From NCBI RefSeq assembly GCF_023544465.1, contig NZ_JALPVL010000014.1:124001-188000 (forward strand): a DNA stretch of 64,000 bases, given 5' to 3'. Under the pieces are notes generated by a model. It ran no database searches, was not told where the DNA came from, and saw only the letters and a list, made by a program, of their open reading frames with translations. Positions 7,886 to 16,966 of this stretch are shown here, in pieces (the first letter of the stretch is position 1; the number at the start of each line of letters is the position of its first letter). Both the position numbers and the translations under genes were made by a program. The stretch comes from Paractinoplanes maris (lineage in GTDB: Bacteria > Actinomycetota > Actinomycetes > Mycobacteriales > Micromonosporaceae).

Positions 7886-9577
7886 ATGGCCATGTCACTG
7901 GAATCCTTCAATTACCACGACACCACGACGGTCGGTGCGCAGTCGCTGGAGGGCGCGACCCGGCGCTTCGGCAGCGACGAGACCGCGGCCCGGCACTACC
8001 TCGACGAGCTGCTGCAACGCGACGAGCGCCCGACCGCCCGGGCGATCGCCGAGCCGGAACGCCCGGAGCTGGTGCCCGGCCTGGTGGTCGAGGCCCAACG
8101 TGACCTCGGTCCGCTCGGCACCCATCAGGTGCGCTTCACCCAGTCCTATCAGGACATCCCGGTCTTCGGTGCGGCCGCCGTCGTCGAGCTGACGCCGGAC
8201 CGCCGGCTGGTCAGCGTGAACGCCGAACTGGGCGAGGTCACCGGGGTGAGCCCGGTCGAGTCGCTCAGCCGGGCCGACGCGCTCGATCGCGTCCGGGAAT
8301 ACACCGGCGCCACGATCCCGGCCGACGCCGTCGCGCGGGGCCGGCTGATGTTCTATCAGGAGGCCGAATCCGGCGCCTGGCACCTGGCGTGGTTCCTGGG
8401 CGAGCTGCCCGCCGCTCCCCCGGACGACAACGACGCCGAGGGCGCGGACCCGGACGAGGCGATGGACGGGCACGGGTTCGGGCGCCGGCCGCTGCCGGTG
8501 AGCTACAACTTCCTGGTCGACGCGCACGACGGCGAGATCCTGTTCACGTACAGCGCGGTGCCGACCGCCGGTCCGGCCACCCCGACGCGATGCACCGGGA
8601 TCGACGAGGACGAGAAGCCCCAGGTCTTCTTCGGCCGGTTGTCCGGTGCGGGCACCGCGGTGCTGCTGGAGGACGAGTCCCGCTCGGTGCGCACCTATGA
8701 TCTCCAGTTCGCCGACATCGACAACGATCCCCCGGTGCCGCCGCAGACGGTGCCGGCCGACACGAGCGATTACGGCACGACCAACCGGGCCGCCGTCTCG
8801 GCCCATGTCAACGCGGCGCGGGTGCAGGACTTCTACACGTCGGTGCTTCAGCGCGACGGCATCGACGACCGCGGCATGGTGCTCATCTCGCTCGTCAACA
8901 CGACCGCGGCCGGCATGCAACCGCCGCCGGCGCTGCTCAACGCCTTCTGGTGGCAGAAGCGCATGTGGTACGGCCAGATCGAGCGCAACGGGCGCCTGGT
9001 CAGCCTGTCCCGCTACCTCGACGTCATCGGCCACGAGCTGACCCACGGTGTCGTCGAGAGCACCTCGGGGCTGGTCTACGCCACCCAGTCCGGCGCCCTC
9101 AACGAGTCGTTCGCCGACAGCCTGGGCGTCATCATCAACAACTGGTACACCGCGCCCGACCGGGACGACGTGGCCACCTGGAACTGGGAGATCGGGGCCG
9201 GGCTGCGCAGCAACGGCCTGCCGCTGCGCGACTTCGCCGACCCGACCCGCACCGGGCACCCCGACCACATGAACAAGTTCCGGAGCCTGCGGCCGGGCGA
9301 GAAGCCGGGACCCGGCAACGACAACGGGTGGGTCCACGTCAACAGCAACATCCACAACAAGGCGATCCACAACCTGCTGACCACGCCGGGCTTCACCGTG
9401 CAGGACGTCGCGGTGCTGGTCTACCTCGGCCTCACCCGGCTGACCCCGCTGGCCACGTTCGCGGCCGCCCTGCAGGCGATCGTCGACGTGGGCCTGACCT
9501 ACTTCGGCGGCAGCCCGGACCGCGACGCCAAGATCGCGGCGATCCGTCAGGCGTACGGGTCGGTCGGCATCAGCTGA
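7886..9577 (+). CDS. M4-family (thermolysin-like) metalloprotease without a visible signal peptide
   Basis: Neutral zinc metallopeptidase of 563 aa. An N-terminal FTP/PepSY-like propeptide region (about residues 30-220) precedes the catalytic domain. Zinc ligands and catalytic residues are clear: H383-E384-L-T-H387, the third ligand Glu407 in NESFAD, and His484 in HVNSNIHNKA, equivalent to thermolysin His231. The ATG at 7886 follows GGAGGG closely. The N-terminus (MAMSLESFNYHD) is polar, with no Sec or Tat signal, although M4 enzymes are normally exported. Protealysin-like M4 enzymes also lack classical signals, so this may be a cytosolic or non-classically exported member. It converges with the deacetylase gene; the 183-bp spacer holds only a duplicated CCGGCGGTCGACGCGG. 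Confidence 0.9.
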   Translation: MAMSLESFNYHDTTTVGAQSLEGATRRFGSDETAARHYLDELLQRDERPTARAIAEPERPELVPGLVVEAQRDLGPLGTHQVRFTQSYQDIPVFGAAAVVELTPDRRLVSVNAELGEVTGVSPVESLSRADALDRVREYTGATIPADAVARGRLMFYQEAESGAWHLAWFLGELPAAPPDDNDAEGADPDEAMDGHGFGRRPLPVSYNFLVDAHDGEILFTYSAVPTAGPATPTRCTGIDEDEKPQVFFGRLSGAGTAVLLEDESRSVRTYDLQFADIDNDPPVPPQTVPADTSDYGTTNRAAVSAHVNAARVQDFYTSVLQRDGIDDRGMVLISLVNTTAAGMQPPPALLNAFWWQKRMWYGQIERNGRLVSLSRYLDVIGHELTHGVVESTSGLVYATQSGALNESFADSLGVIINNWYTAPDRDDVATWNWEIGAGLRSNGLPLRDFADPTRTGHPDHMNKFRSLRPGEKPGPGNDNGWVHVNSNIHNKAIHNLLTTPGFTVQDVAVLVYLGLTRLTPLATFAAALQAIVDVGLTYFGGSPDRDAKIAAIRQAYGSVGIS

Positions 9578-9760
9578 CCCCGATCCCTCAGCCGAACCGC
9601 CGGGCCCCGCCGCACCTCGGGCCGAACGGACGCGGCGGCGACGCAGGCCCGCGGCGACGTGGATCCGGCGGTCGACGCGGAGCCGGCGGTCGACGCGGGC
9701 CTGGCGCCGACGCGGGCCGGCGAGGCGTCCGGGTCGGGCGCCTCTCGTGGCCGACCAGAT

Positions 9761-10537
9761 CTAGCCGTTCAGGAGTTCGGAGACGGTGACGAACCGGTAG
9801 CCGCGGGCCTGGAGGCCGGCGATCAGCGCGGGCAGGGCGTGCAGGGCGACCAGCCGGCGCTGGTCGCCCGCGTCGTGGGCCAGCACGATCGAGCCCGGGC
9901 GCATCGTGTCGATCAGGTCGTAGGCCTGGGCGCCGGGGTCGTCGGCGTACTCGCGCTCGCGCATCTGGTGCGACCACAGGGCGATGTCGTAGCCCATCGT
10001 GTCGGCCGCGAGCACGGTCGATCCGCCGAGGTGGCCGTAGGGCGGGCGGAGCAGGGTCGCCTCGCGGCCGGTGTGCCGCTTGATGGCGTCGTGGGTGCGC
10101 TCCAGCTCGCGGCGGGCGCCGGCCAGGTCGAGGGTGGCCAGGTCGTCGTGCGACCACGAGTGGTTGCCGACCTCGTGCCGGTCCCAGCGGCGGCCGACCA
10201 GGCCGGCGTGCTCGTCGAGGTGGCGGCCGACCACGAAGAAGGTGGCCGGGACCCGCGCTTCGTCCAGGACGTCGAGGAACCGCGGCGTGTATTCGGGCCG
10301 CGGCCCGTCGTCGAAGGTGAGCGCCACCAGCTTCTCGGCGGTCGGCCGGAAGTAGTGGATCCGTACGCCGCCGTGTGCCACCGCGCCGAGGTTGTCGGCC
10401 GCCGAGGCGTACCCGCCACCCAGCGGCGGCCGGTCCCAGCCGAGCCAGTGCTCCAGGTGATCGGACCCCGCGAAGGCCGTGGCCGCACCACCCGCGGTGA
10501 GCAGGACCCCACGCAGCATCGCCCGACGAGTAACCAT
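9761..10537 (-). CDS. Exported polysaccharide deacetylase (CE4/NodB)
   Basis: Protein of 258 aa. A twin-arginine-like signal is present (VTRRAMLRG followed by a hydrophobic stretch). The NodB motifs are complete: TFDDGP (motif 1), HSWSH (motif 2, zinc His), RPPYG (motif 3) and a late 'IVLAHDA'. The enzyme should remove N- or O-acetyl groups from cell-wall or extracellular glycans. The ATG at 10537 is chosen for GGGAG four nt upstream; the TTG just before it is less likely. No operon partner is evident. Confidence 0.88.
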   Translation of the reverse strand: MVTRRAMLRGVLLTAGGAATAFAGSDHLEHWLGWDRPPLGGGYASAADNLGAVAHGGVRIHYFRPTAEKLVALTFDDGPRPEYTPRFLDVLDEARVPATFFVVGRHLDEHAGLVGRRWDRHEVGNHSWSHDDLATLDLAGARRELERTHDAIKRHTGREATLLRPPYGHLGGSTVLAADTMGYDIALWSHQMREREYADDPGAQAYDLIDTMRPGSIVLAHDAGDQRRLVALHALPALIAGLQARGYRFVTVSELLNG

Positions 10538-10620
10538 CAATCTCCCACCATCGATCCGGCCTCGCAGCCTGATTGATCATGGGTGGGGTGCGCTTCGGCC
10601 CCCGGGCCGGTTTCCCCGGT

Positions 10621-10661
10621 CCCGGGCCTCGGCCGGAAGGAGGAGCCGGCCGAGCCCCGGG
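10621..10661 (-). terminator. Hairpin downstream of the LLM oxidoreductase gene
   Basis: CTCGGCCGG and CCGGCCGAG form a 9-bp stem around a purine-rich loop, extended by further G/C pairs. It lies about 10 bp after the stop at 10671, read on the minus strand. It has no T-run. Confidence 0.55.
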
Positions 10662-10670
10662 AAGCATGGA

Positions 10671-11441
10671 TCAGCTGTCGCGCCAGGCCAGCCACGCCCG
10701 CAGGTCGCTCAGGTCGTAGTCGGGGCCGCTCGCGCTGACCGTGAACAGCGAGACGCCCAGATCGCGCAGGGCGGAGCCCGACTCGGCGGGGTCACCGCTG
10801 ACGGCGGTGGACAGCTCGATCTCGGCCGGGTCGCGGCCCACGTCGGCACAGTGCTGGCGCAGGATGCCGGCCTTGCGCTCGATCGTCGCGACGTCGCCGA
10901 AGCTGTGCCAGATGTCGGCGTGCTGGGCGACCAGGCGCAGCGTCTTCTTCTCGCCACCACCGCCGATCAGCACCGGGATCTTGCGGGTCGGCGCCGGGTT
11001 CAGCTTGGCGAAGCGGGACTCGATGCGCGGGAGCGCCTCGGCCAGGTTGTCGAGGCGACCGCCGGCCGTGCCGAACTCGTAGCCGTACTCCTGGTAGTCC
11101 TTCTCGAACCAGCCCGAGCCGATGCCGAGGATGAGCCGGCCGTCGCTGATGTGGTCGACGGTGCGGGCCATGTCGGCCAGCAGCTCGGGGTTGCGGTAGC
11201 TGTTACAGGTGACCAGGGCGCCGATCTCGACCCGGCTGGTCTGCTCGGCCCAGGCGGCCAGCATGGTCCAGCACTCGAAATGCAGGCCCTCGGGCTCGCC
11301 GTAGAGCGGGTAGAAGTGGTCCCAGTTGAACAGGATGTCGACGCCGAGCTCTTCCGCCTCGGCGGCGGTACGGCGGATGGTCTTGTAGTCGGCGTGCTGC
11401 GGCTGAAGCTGCAGCCCGATCCGGACGGGCCTCGAAGTCAT
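10671..11441 (-). CDS. LLM-class, probably F420-dependent, oxidoreductase
   Basis: Protein of 256 aa with the TIM-barrel luciferase-like pattern: 'RIGLQLQPQ' at the start, 'DILFNWDHF', 'GALVTCNSYRNPELLADMARTVDHISDGRLILGIGSGW', and 'PVLIGGGGEKKTLRLVAQHADIWH'. This spacing is typical of actinobacterial TIGR03560-type F420-dependent enzymes. The substrate cannot be predicted. The ATG at 11441 is divergent from the deaminase gene, with 32 bp between the starts. Confidence 0.87.
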   Translation of the reverse strand: MTSRPVRIGLQLQPQHADYKTIRRTAAEAEELGVDILFNWDHFYPLYGEPEGLHFECWTMLAAWAEQTSRVEIGALVTCNSYRNPELLADMARTVDHISDGRLILGIGSGWFEKDYQEYGYEFGTAGGRLDNLAEALPRIESRFAKLNPAPTRKIPVLIGGGGEKKTLRLVAQHADIWHSFGDVATIERKAGILRQHCADVGRDPAEIELSTAVSGDPAESGSALRDLGVSLFTVSASGPDYDLSDLRAWLAWRDS

Positions 11442-11473
11442 GGGCTCAGCCTAGGGAAGAGGACGGAAAGCGC

Positions 11474-11947
11474 ATGGGGACGACCGACGAATACCTCCGG
11501 CGGTGTGTGGAGCTCGCGACCGAGGCCTCGGCGGCCGGCGACCACCCGTTCGGATCGGTGCTGGCCGGGCCGGACGGCGCCGTGCTGCGCGAGGAGCGCA
11601 ACCGGGAGGTCACCGAGGCTGATCCGACCGCGCACCCGGAGCTGATGCTCGCCCGGTGGGCCGCGGCCAACCTTGCGGCCGGGATCCGGGCGGCCTGCAC
11701 GGTTTACACCTCCGGCGAGCACTGCCCGATGTGCGCGGCCGCGCACGGCTGGGTGGGGCTCGGTCCGATCGTGTACGCCGGTTCCGGGGCCCAGCTGGCG
11801 GCCTGGCGGGCCGGGTGGGGACAGCCGGCGTCGCCGGTGGCGGTGCTGCCCATCACGGCGCTCGTCCCGGGTTTGCCGGTCACCGGCCCGGTGGCGCCGT
11901 TCGACGAGCAGATGCGCGCTCTGCACCACCGGGCCGCGCAGCGATGA
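11474..11947 (+). CDS. Nucleoside/cytidine deaminase-family protein
   Basis: Zinc hydrolase of 157 aa. The motifs are 'TAHPELMLA' (usual HAE, here H-P-E) and 'SGEHCPMCAAA' (PCxxC type, two Cys ligands). The zinc triad His/Cys/Cys and the catalytic Glu are present. Length and motif order fit guanine/tRNA-adenosine deaminase-type nucleoside deaminases; the exact base is unknown. The Ala-to-Pro change next to the proton-shuttle Glu is unusual. It is divergent from the LLM gene. Confidence 0.8.
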   Translation: MGTTDEYLRRCVELATEASAAGDHPFGSVLAGPDGAVLREERNREVTEADPTAHPELMLARWAAANLAAGIRAACTVYTSGEHCPMCAAAHGWVGLGPIVYAGSGAQLAAWRAGWGQPASPVAVLPITALVPGLPVTGPVAPFDEQMRALHHRAAQR

Positions 11948-12041
11948 GCCACCGTCGACCGTTTTCGCCCATACCGGACTCTGGACCACAGAGGGTACCG
12001 ACGCGCATGCTACGAGTGCCCATCGTTATCCGGCTGTGACA

Positions 12042-12063
12042 TGTTGCGTCGTTTGTTGCGTCG
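12042..12063 (+). promoter_or_regulatory. Direct repeat TGTTGCGTCG x2 upstream of the ABC importer operon
   Basis: Two copies of TGTTGCGTCG lie 12 bp apart (12042-12051 and 12054-12063), 65 bp before the solute-binding protein start, in an otherwise gene-free 180-bp stretch. The phasing of about one helical turn would suit a regulator of the sugar-uptake operon. No regulator gene is adjacent. Confidence 0.4.
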
Positions 12064-12127
12064 ATGCTAGGGCTATGAAGCGGGGTCACGGCGAGCCCGC
12101 AGTGCTCGCAAACGTGGAGGTACTGCA

Positions 12128-13447
12128 ATGTCAGCGGTCGGACGGCGAACATTCCTCAAGGCAGTGGGTGCGGCCGGCGCGGCCGGCTGGCTCGCCGCCT
12201 GCTCCTCGGGCGACGACGACGCGAAGGGCGGCGGGGCCACCAGCGGCCCGCTGACCGGCAGCGCCACGTTCACCACCTGGGCCAACGATCAGGAGGCGGC
12301 GGCGTTCAAGAAGCTCGCGGCCGACTTCAAGGCCGCCCGCGGCGCCGACATCAAGATCGAGGTGCTTCCCTACGACCAGATCCGTACGGTCGTCGACCGG
12401 CGGCTGCAGGCCAACCAGGCACCCGACCTGTTCCGGGTCTCGTACACCGACGTCGGCAGCTACGCCGAGAACGGCGCGCTGGCCGACCTCAGTGACTACC
12501 TCGGCGACTCCTTCGGCGACGCGTTCCTGCCGGCGCTGTGGTCGGCGGTGCAGTCCGACGGCAAGCCCTTCGGCGTCCCGCACCACACCGACACCTCGGC
12601 CCTGGTCTACAACAAGGCGCACTTCGCCAAGGCGGGCATCACCTCGGTGCCGGCCGGCCTGGACCAGGCCTGGACGTGGGAGCAGTTCACCGACGTGCTG
12701 CGCAAGCTGAAGGCCGCCAACCCGGGCGTCTCGCCGTTCGCCTTCAACTACCAGCTGTACGGCGCCTACCGCTGGTTCAACACGCTCTACCAGGCCGGCG
12801 GCACGCTGCTCGACGACTCGTTGCAGAATCCGGCCCTGGACACCGCGCAGACCCGCAAGGCGCTGGAGTTCACCCGCAGCCTCTACACCGAGGGGCTGCA
12901 CGCGCCGAGCGTCCTGGTCAAGCGGCCGACCTATCCGGACGAGATCTTCCCGACCCAGAAGATCTCGATGATCCAGGCCGGTGACTTCCTGATCCCGTCG
13001 ATCGACGCCGCCGTCAAGGACAAGTTCGAGTGGGGCGTCACCTACCTGATGAAGGACAGCGCCGCCGCGACCGATCTGGGCGGCAACGCGGTCGTGGTCA
13101 CCGACGGGGCCAAGAACCCGGACGTGGCCGCCGAGTTCGCCAAGTTCCTGGTGACCAAGGAGAACATGCAGACTTTCTGCGAGCAGACCACGGTCCTGCC
13201 GGTGCGCAAGGACCTGACCGACGCCAAGCTGGCCTACGCCTCGCGGCCCGACCTCATGCCGGTCTTCCAGCAGCAGGCCACCACGATGCCCGACGGCCTG
13301 GTCAAGGCGGCCACCTCGCGCGCGTTCGCCGGCATCAACCAGGCGCTGATCGACACCATGGACCAATACCTGTCGAACCCCTCGGCCAAGACCGACGACA
13401 CCGTACGAGCACTGACCGAAGGCGTACAGAAGGCTCTGAAGGCTTGA
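12128..13447 (+). CDS. Extracellular solute-binding lipoprotein of an ABC importer (family 1)
   Basis: Protein of 439 aa. The N-terminus combines a Tat-like motif (GRRTFLKAVG) with a lipobox (GWLAAC), so it is probably a Tat-exported lipoprotein. The mature part has the MalE-like pattern 'ATFTTWANDQEAAAFKKLAADF', then 'PDLFRVSYTDVGSYAENGALADLSDY' and a C-terminal 'TSRAFAGINQALIDTMDQYL'. It binds a carbohydrate, probably an oligosaccharide. The ATG at 12128 follows GGAGG with 7 nt. It is the first gene of a three-gene operon with two permeases. No ATPase is encoded here, as is usual where a shared MsiK-type ATPase serves several importers. Confidence 0.9.
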   Translation: MSAVGRRTFLKAVGAAGAAGWLAACSSGDDDAKGGGATSGPLTGSATFTTWANDQEAAAFKKLAADFKAARGADIKIEVLPYDQIRTVVDRRLQANQAPDLFRVSYTDVGSYAENGALADLSDYLGDSFGDAFLPALWSAVQSDGKPFGVPHHTDTSALVYNKAHFAKAGITSVPAGLDQAWTWEQFTDVLRKLKAANPGVSPFAFNYQLYGAYRWFNTLYQAGGTLLDDSLQNPALDTAQTRKALEFTRSLYTEGLHAPSVLVKRPTYPDEIFPTQKISMIQAGDFLIPSIDAAVKDKFEWGVTYLMKDSAAATDLGGNAVVVTDGAKNPDVAAEFAKFLVTKENMQTFCEQTTVLPVRKDLTDAKLAYASRPDLMPVFQQQATTMPDGLVKAATSRAFAGINQALIDTMDQYLSNPSAKTDDTVRALTEGVQKALKA

Positions 13448-14391
13448 GCACGGCGACCACGGCCCGGGACGCCGGGCGGGGCGCCTCCGACGATGTCCGC
13501 CGGTCAAAGGTGCGGACCGCCGGGCGGCGCGCCGAGGCCTGGGCCGGGATCGTGCTCACCAGCCCGGCGCTGCTCGTGTTCACCGTCTTCATGTTCGTGC
13601 CGATCGCGCTGACCGCCTGGTACAGCCTGCACCGCTACAGCGGTTTCGGCCGGATGCGCTGGCTCGGGCTGGAGAACTACCGCACCATCGCCGCCGACCC
13701 CACGTTCTGGACCGCGCTGCGCAACACCGTCCTGTTCACCGTGGTCTCGGTGCCGCTCAGCATCGCCCTCGGTCTCGGCGCTGCCCTGCTCCTCAACCGG
13801 TGGATGCCGGCCCGCGGGCTGTTCCGGGCGCTGATCTATCTGCCGGTGGTCATCTCGGGGGTGGCCGCCGGCGTGATTTTCCTGCGGCTGTTCGACCCGG
13901 TCACCGGCATCGTCAACCAGCTCCTCACCCGGATGGGGCTGCCTGACGTCAACTGGCAGGGCAGCGGGACGGCGGCCCTGCTGTCGGTCATCGCGGTGAC
14001 CACCTGGCAGGGCATCGGCTTCGGCATGGTCGTCTATCTGGCCGGCCTGCAGGGCATCCCGCGCGAGATCTACGAGGCGGCGGCGGTCGACGGGGCGGCG
14101 GGCTGGCGCCGGTTCCGCCGGATCACCTGGCCCCTGCTCGCGCCGACGACGTTCTTCCTGGTCGTCTATTCGATCATCACCAGTTTCCAGGTCTTCGACG
14201 TGGTCTATGTGCTGACCCGCGGCGGCCCGGGCACCTCGACCACCTTCCTCGTCCAGTACGCGTACGACCAGGGCTTCAACCAGCGGCGGCAGGGCTACGC
14301 GGCGGCCATCGGCATGATCCTGTACGTCATCGTCCTGGCCCTGACGATCGTCCAGTGGCGCCTGCAACGACGAAGGGACGAGGCTTTATGA
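13444..14391 (+). CDS. Sugar ABC transporter permease 1 (MalF-like)
   Basis: Integral membrane protein of about 315 aa with six predicted helices. The EAA loop reads 'IYEAAAVDGAAGWRRFRRITWPLL', the ATPase docking motif. A 'SPALLVFTVFMFVPIALTAWYSL' first helix is typical of MalF/UgpA-type permeases. The likely start is TTG 13444, which overlaps the stop of the binding-protein gene and would be translationally coupled; GTG 13510 is the alternative. It is the middle gene of the operon. Confidence 0.88.
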   Translation: MSTATTARDAGRGASDDVRRSKVRTAGRRAEAWAGIVLTSPALLVFTVFMFVPIALTAWYSLHRYSGFGRMRWLGLENYRTIAADPTFWTALRNTVLFTVVSVPLSIALGLGAALLLNRWMPARGLFRALIYLPVVISGVAAGVIFLRLFDPVTGIVNQLLTRMGLPDVNWQGSGTAALLSVIAVTTWQGIGFGMVVYLAGLQGIPREIYEAAAVDGAAGWRRFRRITWPLLAPTTFFLVVYSIITSFQVFDVVYVLTRGGPGTSTTFLVQYAYDQGFNQRRQGYAAAIGMILYVIVLALTIVQWRLQRRRDEAL

Positions 14392-15263
14392 CCACCGTCG
14401 CGACTCCCCCGGGCCGCGTCGCCGCCGAGCCGGACACCGGGCAGCCGGCACCGTCGCGCGGTCACCGCCTGCGCCTGGTCCTGGCCATCGCCGGCGTCCT
14501 GGTGCTGATGTTCCCGATCTACTGGATGCTGCGCGTCTCGGTGGCGAGCACCGACGAGCTGGCGTCGCTGCCGGTGTCGCTCTGGCCGCGGAGCTGGCAC
14601 CTGGAGAACTACGTCGACCCGTGGCGGCAGTACCCGTTCCTGCGCTGGCTGGGCAACTCGGTGGTGATCGCCGTGGTGTCGGTCGTGGCGACCGTGTTCA
14701 TCAACCTGTGTGCCGGCTACGCCTTCGCCAAGCTGCGCTTCCCCGGCCGCAACCTGCTGTTCCTGCTGATCATCAGCACCCTCATGGTGCCGATTCAGGT
14801 GATCATGGTGCCGCAGTTCCAGCTGGTCATCGACCTCAACCTGCTCGACAGCCTGGGCGGGGTGATCCTGCCGCGGCTGGCCGAGGCGTTCGGGCTGTTC
14901 ATGGCCCGCCAGTTCTTCCTGTCCATTCCGGACGAGCTGCTCGAGGCGGCCCGGATCGACGGCGCCGGGCACCTGCGCTCGTTCCGCTCGGTGGTCCTGC
15001 CGCTGTCCGGGCCGCTCATCGCGGTGCTGGTCATCTTCACGTTCATGTGGCGCTGGAACGAGTTCGTCTGGCCGCTGATCGTGCTGACCGACAGCGACTC
15101 CTACACGCTGCCGGTCGGCCTGCAGTTCCTGATCCAGCAGTTCAGCAACAACTTCGGGCCGCTGCTGGCCATGTCGTTCCTGTCGATCGTGCCGATGCTG
15201 ATCGTCTTCGCCGTCTTCCAGCGCTACTTCGTGGAGGGCATCGCCCGCACCGGAATCCGTTAG
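14388..15263 (+). CDS. Sugar ABC transporter permease 2 (MalG-like)
   Basis: Permease of 291 aa. It opens with the characteristic 'LVLMFPIYWMLRVSV' helix, and the EAA loop is 'LLEAARIDGAGHLRSFRSVVLPLS'. The ATG overlaps the stop of the upstream permease by 4 bp (ATGA), which indicates translational coupling. It forms the translocation pore with the MalF-like partner. The stop codon overlaps the stop of the convergent YcaO gene by 3 nt, so the two transcription units collide tail to tail. Confidence 0.9.
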   Translation: MTTVATPPGRVAAEPDTGQPAPSRGHRLRLVLAIAGVLVLMFPIYWMLRVSVASTDELASLPVSLWPRSWHLENYVDPWRQYPFLRWLGNSVVIAVVSVVATVFINLCAGYAFAKLRFPGRNLLFLLIISTLMVPIQVIMVPQFQLVIDLNLLDSLGGVILPRLAEAFGLFMARQFFLSIPDELLEAARIDGAGHLRSFRSVVLPLSGPLIAVLVIFTFMWRWNEFVWPLIVLTDSDSYTLPVGLQFLIQQFSNNFGPLLAMSFLSIVPMLIVFAVFQRYFVEGIARTGIR

Positions 15264-16675
15264 GAATTGACTTCGACCGAGTGGCGCGGTGGCTCGCGAT
15301 AGAGGGGATAGAGCGGCCCGACCAGCTGGTCGGCCACCGCGTACGAATACCACGCGGGGCCGCCCAGCCGGTCCTCGGCCTCGGCGGTCAGCATCACCCG
15401 GGCCGTGTGGGTGCCCGAGGGTTGCGGCTGCACGCGGACCATGTCGAGGTCACCGGCCAGGGAGTCGCGGACCCCGAGCTCGCCGATCCGCCCGTACGAC
15501 AGGGTCTCGACCTCCAGACCGGTCACCACGACTTTGACCGCGACGACACCGTCGACCTCCGACCGAGCCACCAGCACGTCGTGGTCGAAGTCGTCGCCGG
15601 CCAGGCCTTCGAGCGGGGACCCGGCGACCGCGACGGGAATGTCCGCGTAGTCGACGGCGCGGGACTCGTCCGGGGCGGTGAGCGACCGCAGCGTCTCGAG
15701 CGGCCGACCGGCCCAGGCCACCATCGCCTCGTACGCCCGCGGCTCGCCCCGCCCCAGCTCGCCCAGGCTCTCCCAGTAGGCCGCCGGGGCGACCGCCCGC
15801 GCGGCTCTCCGGTCACCGAAACAGAACGCCTTCCGGGAGCGCGAGTTGGCGTATTCGAGCAGCGCCTTGGTCAGGCTGACCTCGGCGTCCGGGTGCGCCG
15901 CCTCGCCACCGGCGGTCACCCGGATGCCGGCGCCCGGGTCCGGGTCGACCCCCATCGCGTACGTCGAACACACCCCCGACGCGGTGGCCGCGTGCTTGAG
16001 GACGGGCCGCACACCGTGGGCCGCCAGCTGGTCGACCAGCACCCGGATCGACTCGGGCAGGGTCTCCGGCGCGATCACCGGCGAGCGGCGGTCGAGGGCC
16101 CGGAAGCGCAACCCGTTGGTGTGCCGCTGCAGCAGCTCGAGCACGCCGTGGGTCAGCGCGCGCTCGTCGTCCAGCCCGGCGCCGAGCCCGTTGGTGATCG
16201 GCGTGATCAACCGGTTCGGGCCGCGCGCCTCGCCGGGCTCGCTGGCCACGAAGTCCTCCGGCAGCCACACGCTCTCGCCGGTGGCCACCCGGGTCACCGG
16301 CAGCCAGAGCAGGGGCATGGCCTCGTCGTAGGGCGAGCCGGCGGGCAGTCCCAGCGTGCGCGGATCGGCCACCCGGTCCCGGCCCTCGGCGGCGACCAGG
16401 TCGGCGTACGACCCGGAGCGCCCCGCCGCGTGCCGCCCGGCCAGCCCCTGGGCCGACACCACACCCTCGGCCAGCTCACCCAGCCCGCTCACCTCGGCCG
16501 CCTCGGGGGTCGCGCCGTAGCCGTTGCCGTGGTGCCGGAACCGGCCGTCCGCAACGAGGGAGCAGCTCGTGACCGGGATGCCCAGGCGGTCGAGGCCCGA
16601 GATGTCGAAGTCGACGACCTGACCGAAACGGGCCAGGACGGTTCGATACTGACCGATCACGCTGGTGAGAGACAC
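15260..16675 (-). CDS. YcaO-domain protein
   Basis: Protein of 471 aa. YcaO features seen are 'GNGYGATPEAAEVSGLGELAEGVV' near residue 50 (family pattern G-G-T-x-A-x-S-x-x-E-x-x-E) and 'ERALTHGVLELLQRHTNGLRFRALD' (pattern A-L-x-E-x-x-x-R-h). A later 'ALLEYANSRSRKAF' and 'GSPLEGLAGDDFDHDVLVARSEVDG' also fit. YcaO enzymes activate amide backbones with ATP to make azolines, thioamides or amidines in peptides. No fused or adjacent ThiF-like partner or TfuA is present, and the C-terminus lacks the Pro-rich tail of azole cyclodehydratases, so the reaction is open. The GTG start at 16675 has AGGGTGA upstream. It is divergent from the 85-aa ORF, with only 33 bp between the start codons. Confidence 0.85.
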   Translation of the reverse strand: MSLTSVIGQYRTVLARFGQVVDFDISGLDRLGIPVTSCSLVADGRFRHHGNGYGATPEAAEVSGLGELAEGVVSAQGLAGRHAAGRSGSYADLVAAEGRDRVADPRTLGLPAGSPYDEAMPLLWLPVTRVATGESVWLPEDFVASEPGEARGPNRLITPITNGLGAGLDDERALTHGVLELLQRHTNGLRFRALDRRSPVIAPETLPESIRVLVDQLAAHGVRPVLKHAATASGVCSTYAMGVDPDPGAGIRVTAGGEAAHPDAEVSLTKALLEYANSRSRKAFCFGDRRAARAVAPAAYWESLGELGRGEPRAYEAMVAWAGRPLETLRSLTAPDESRAVDYADIPVAVAGSPLEGLAGDDFDHDVLVARSEVDGVVAVKVVVTGLEVETLSYGRIGELGVRDSLAGDLDMVRVQPQPSGTHTARVMLTAEAEDRLGGPAWYSYAVADQLVGPLYPLYREPPRHSVEVNS

Positions 16676-16708
16676 TGGATCACCCTACTCACGGCAGGAG
16701 AGCCACCC

Positions 16709-16966
16709 GTGCCGACCGAGCACAACCCGGAGACCAACTCCACCAAGCTCAAACGCATGATCCTCAGCCAGTCGGTCGAGGGGACGGCGATCCCGATGGT
16801 GCTGTTCAGCAGCGACACGCTGGGCGACGCGGACGACCGGGCCGAGCAGCCCGAGGTCGTGGCGCGGGCGGCGGGCGGGCTCGGCATCGACCTCGACGAC
16901 CTGGGGCTGTTCTCGGTCGACGCCTACCGCCTGCAGTCCGCCCTCGGTGAGGGGTTGGCGCCGTGA
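16709..16966 (+). CDS. 85-aa hypothetical protein beside YcaO
   Basis: Small protein with no signal peptide and no membrane helix. It has a polar, basic N-terminal part (TEHNPETNSTKLKRM), a short apolar segment (GTAIPMVLFSS) and an acidic, Leu-rich C-terminal part (GIDLDDLGLFSVDAYRL). The GTG start has CAGGAGA about 8 nt upstream. Its stop overlaps the GTG of the NodB-like gene (GTGA), so the two are coupled. It could be a peptide substrate, a leader-binding protein or a small partner of YcaO. It contains no Cys and several Ser/Thr. The family was not recognised. Confidence 0.6.
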   Translation: MPTEHNPETNSTKLKRMILSQSVEGTAIPMVLFSSDTLGDADDRAEQPEVVARAAGGLGIDLDDLGLFSVDAYRLQSALGEGLAP

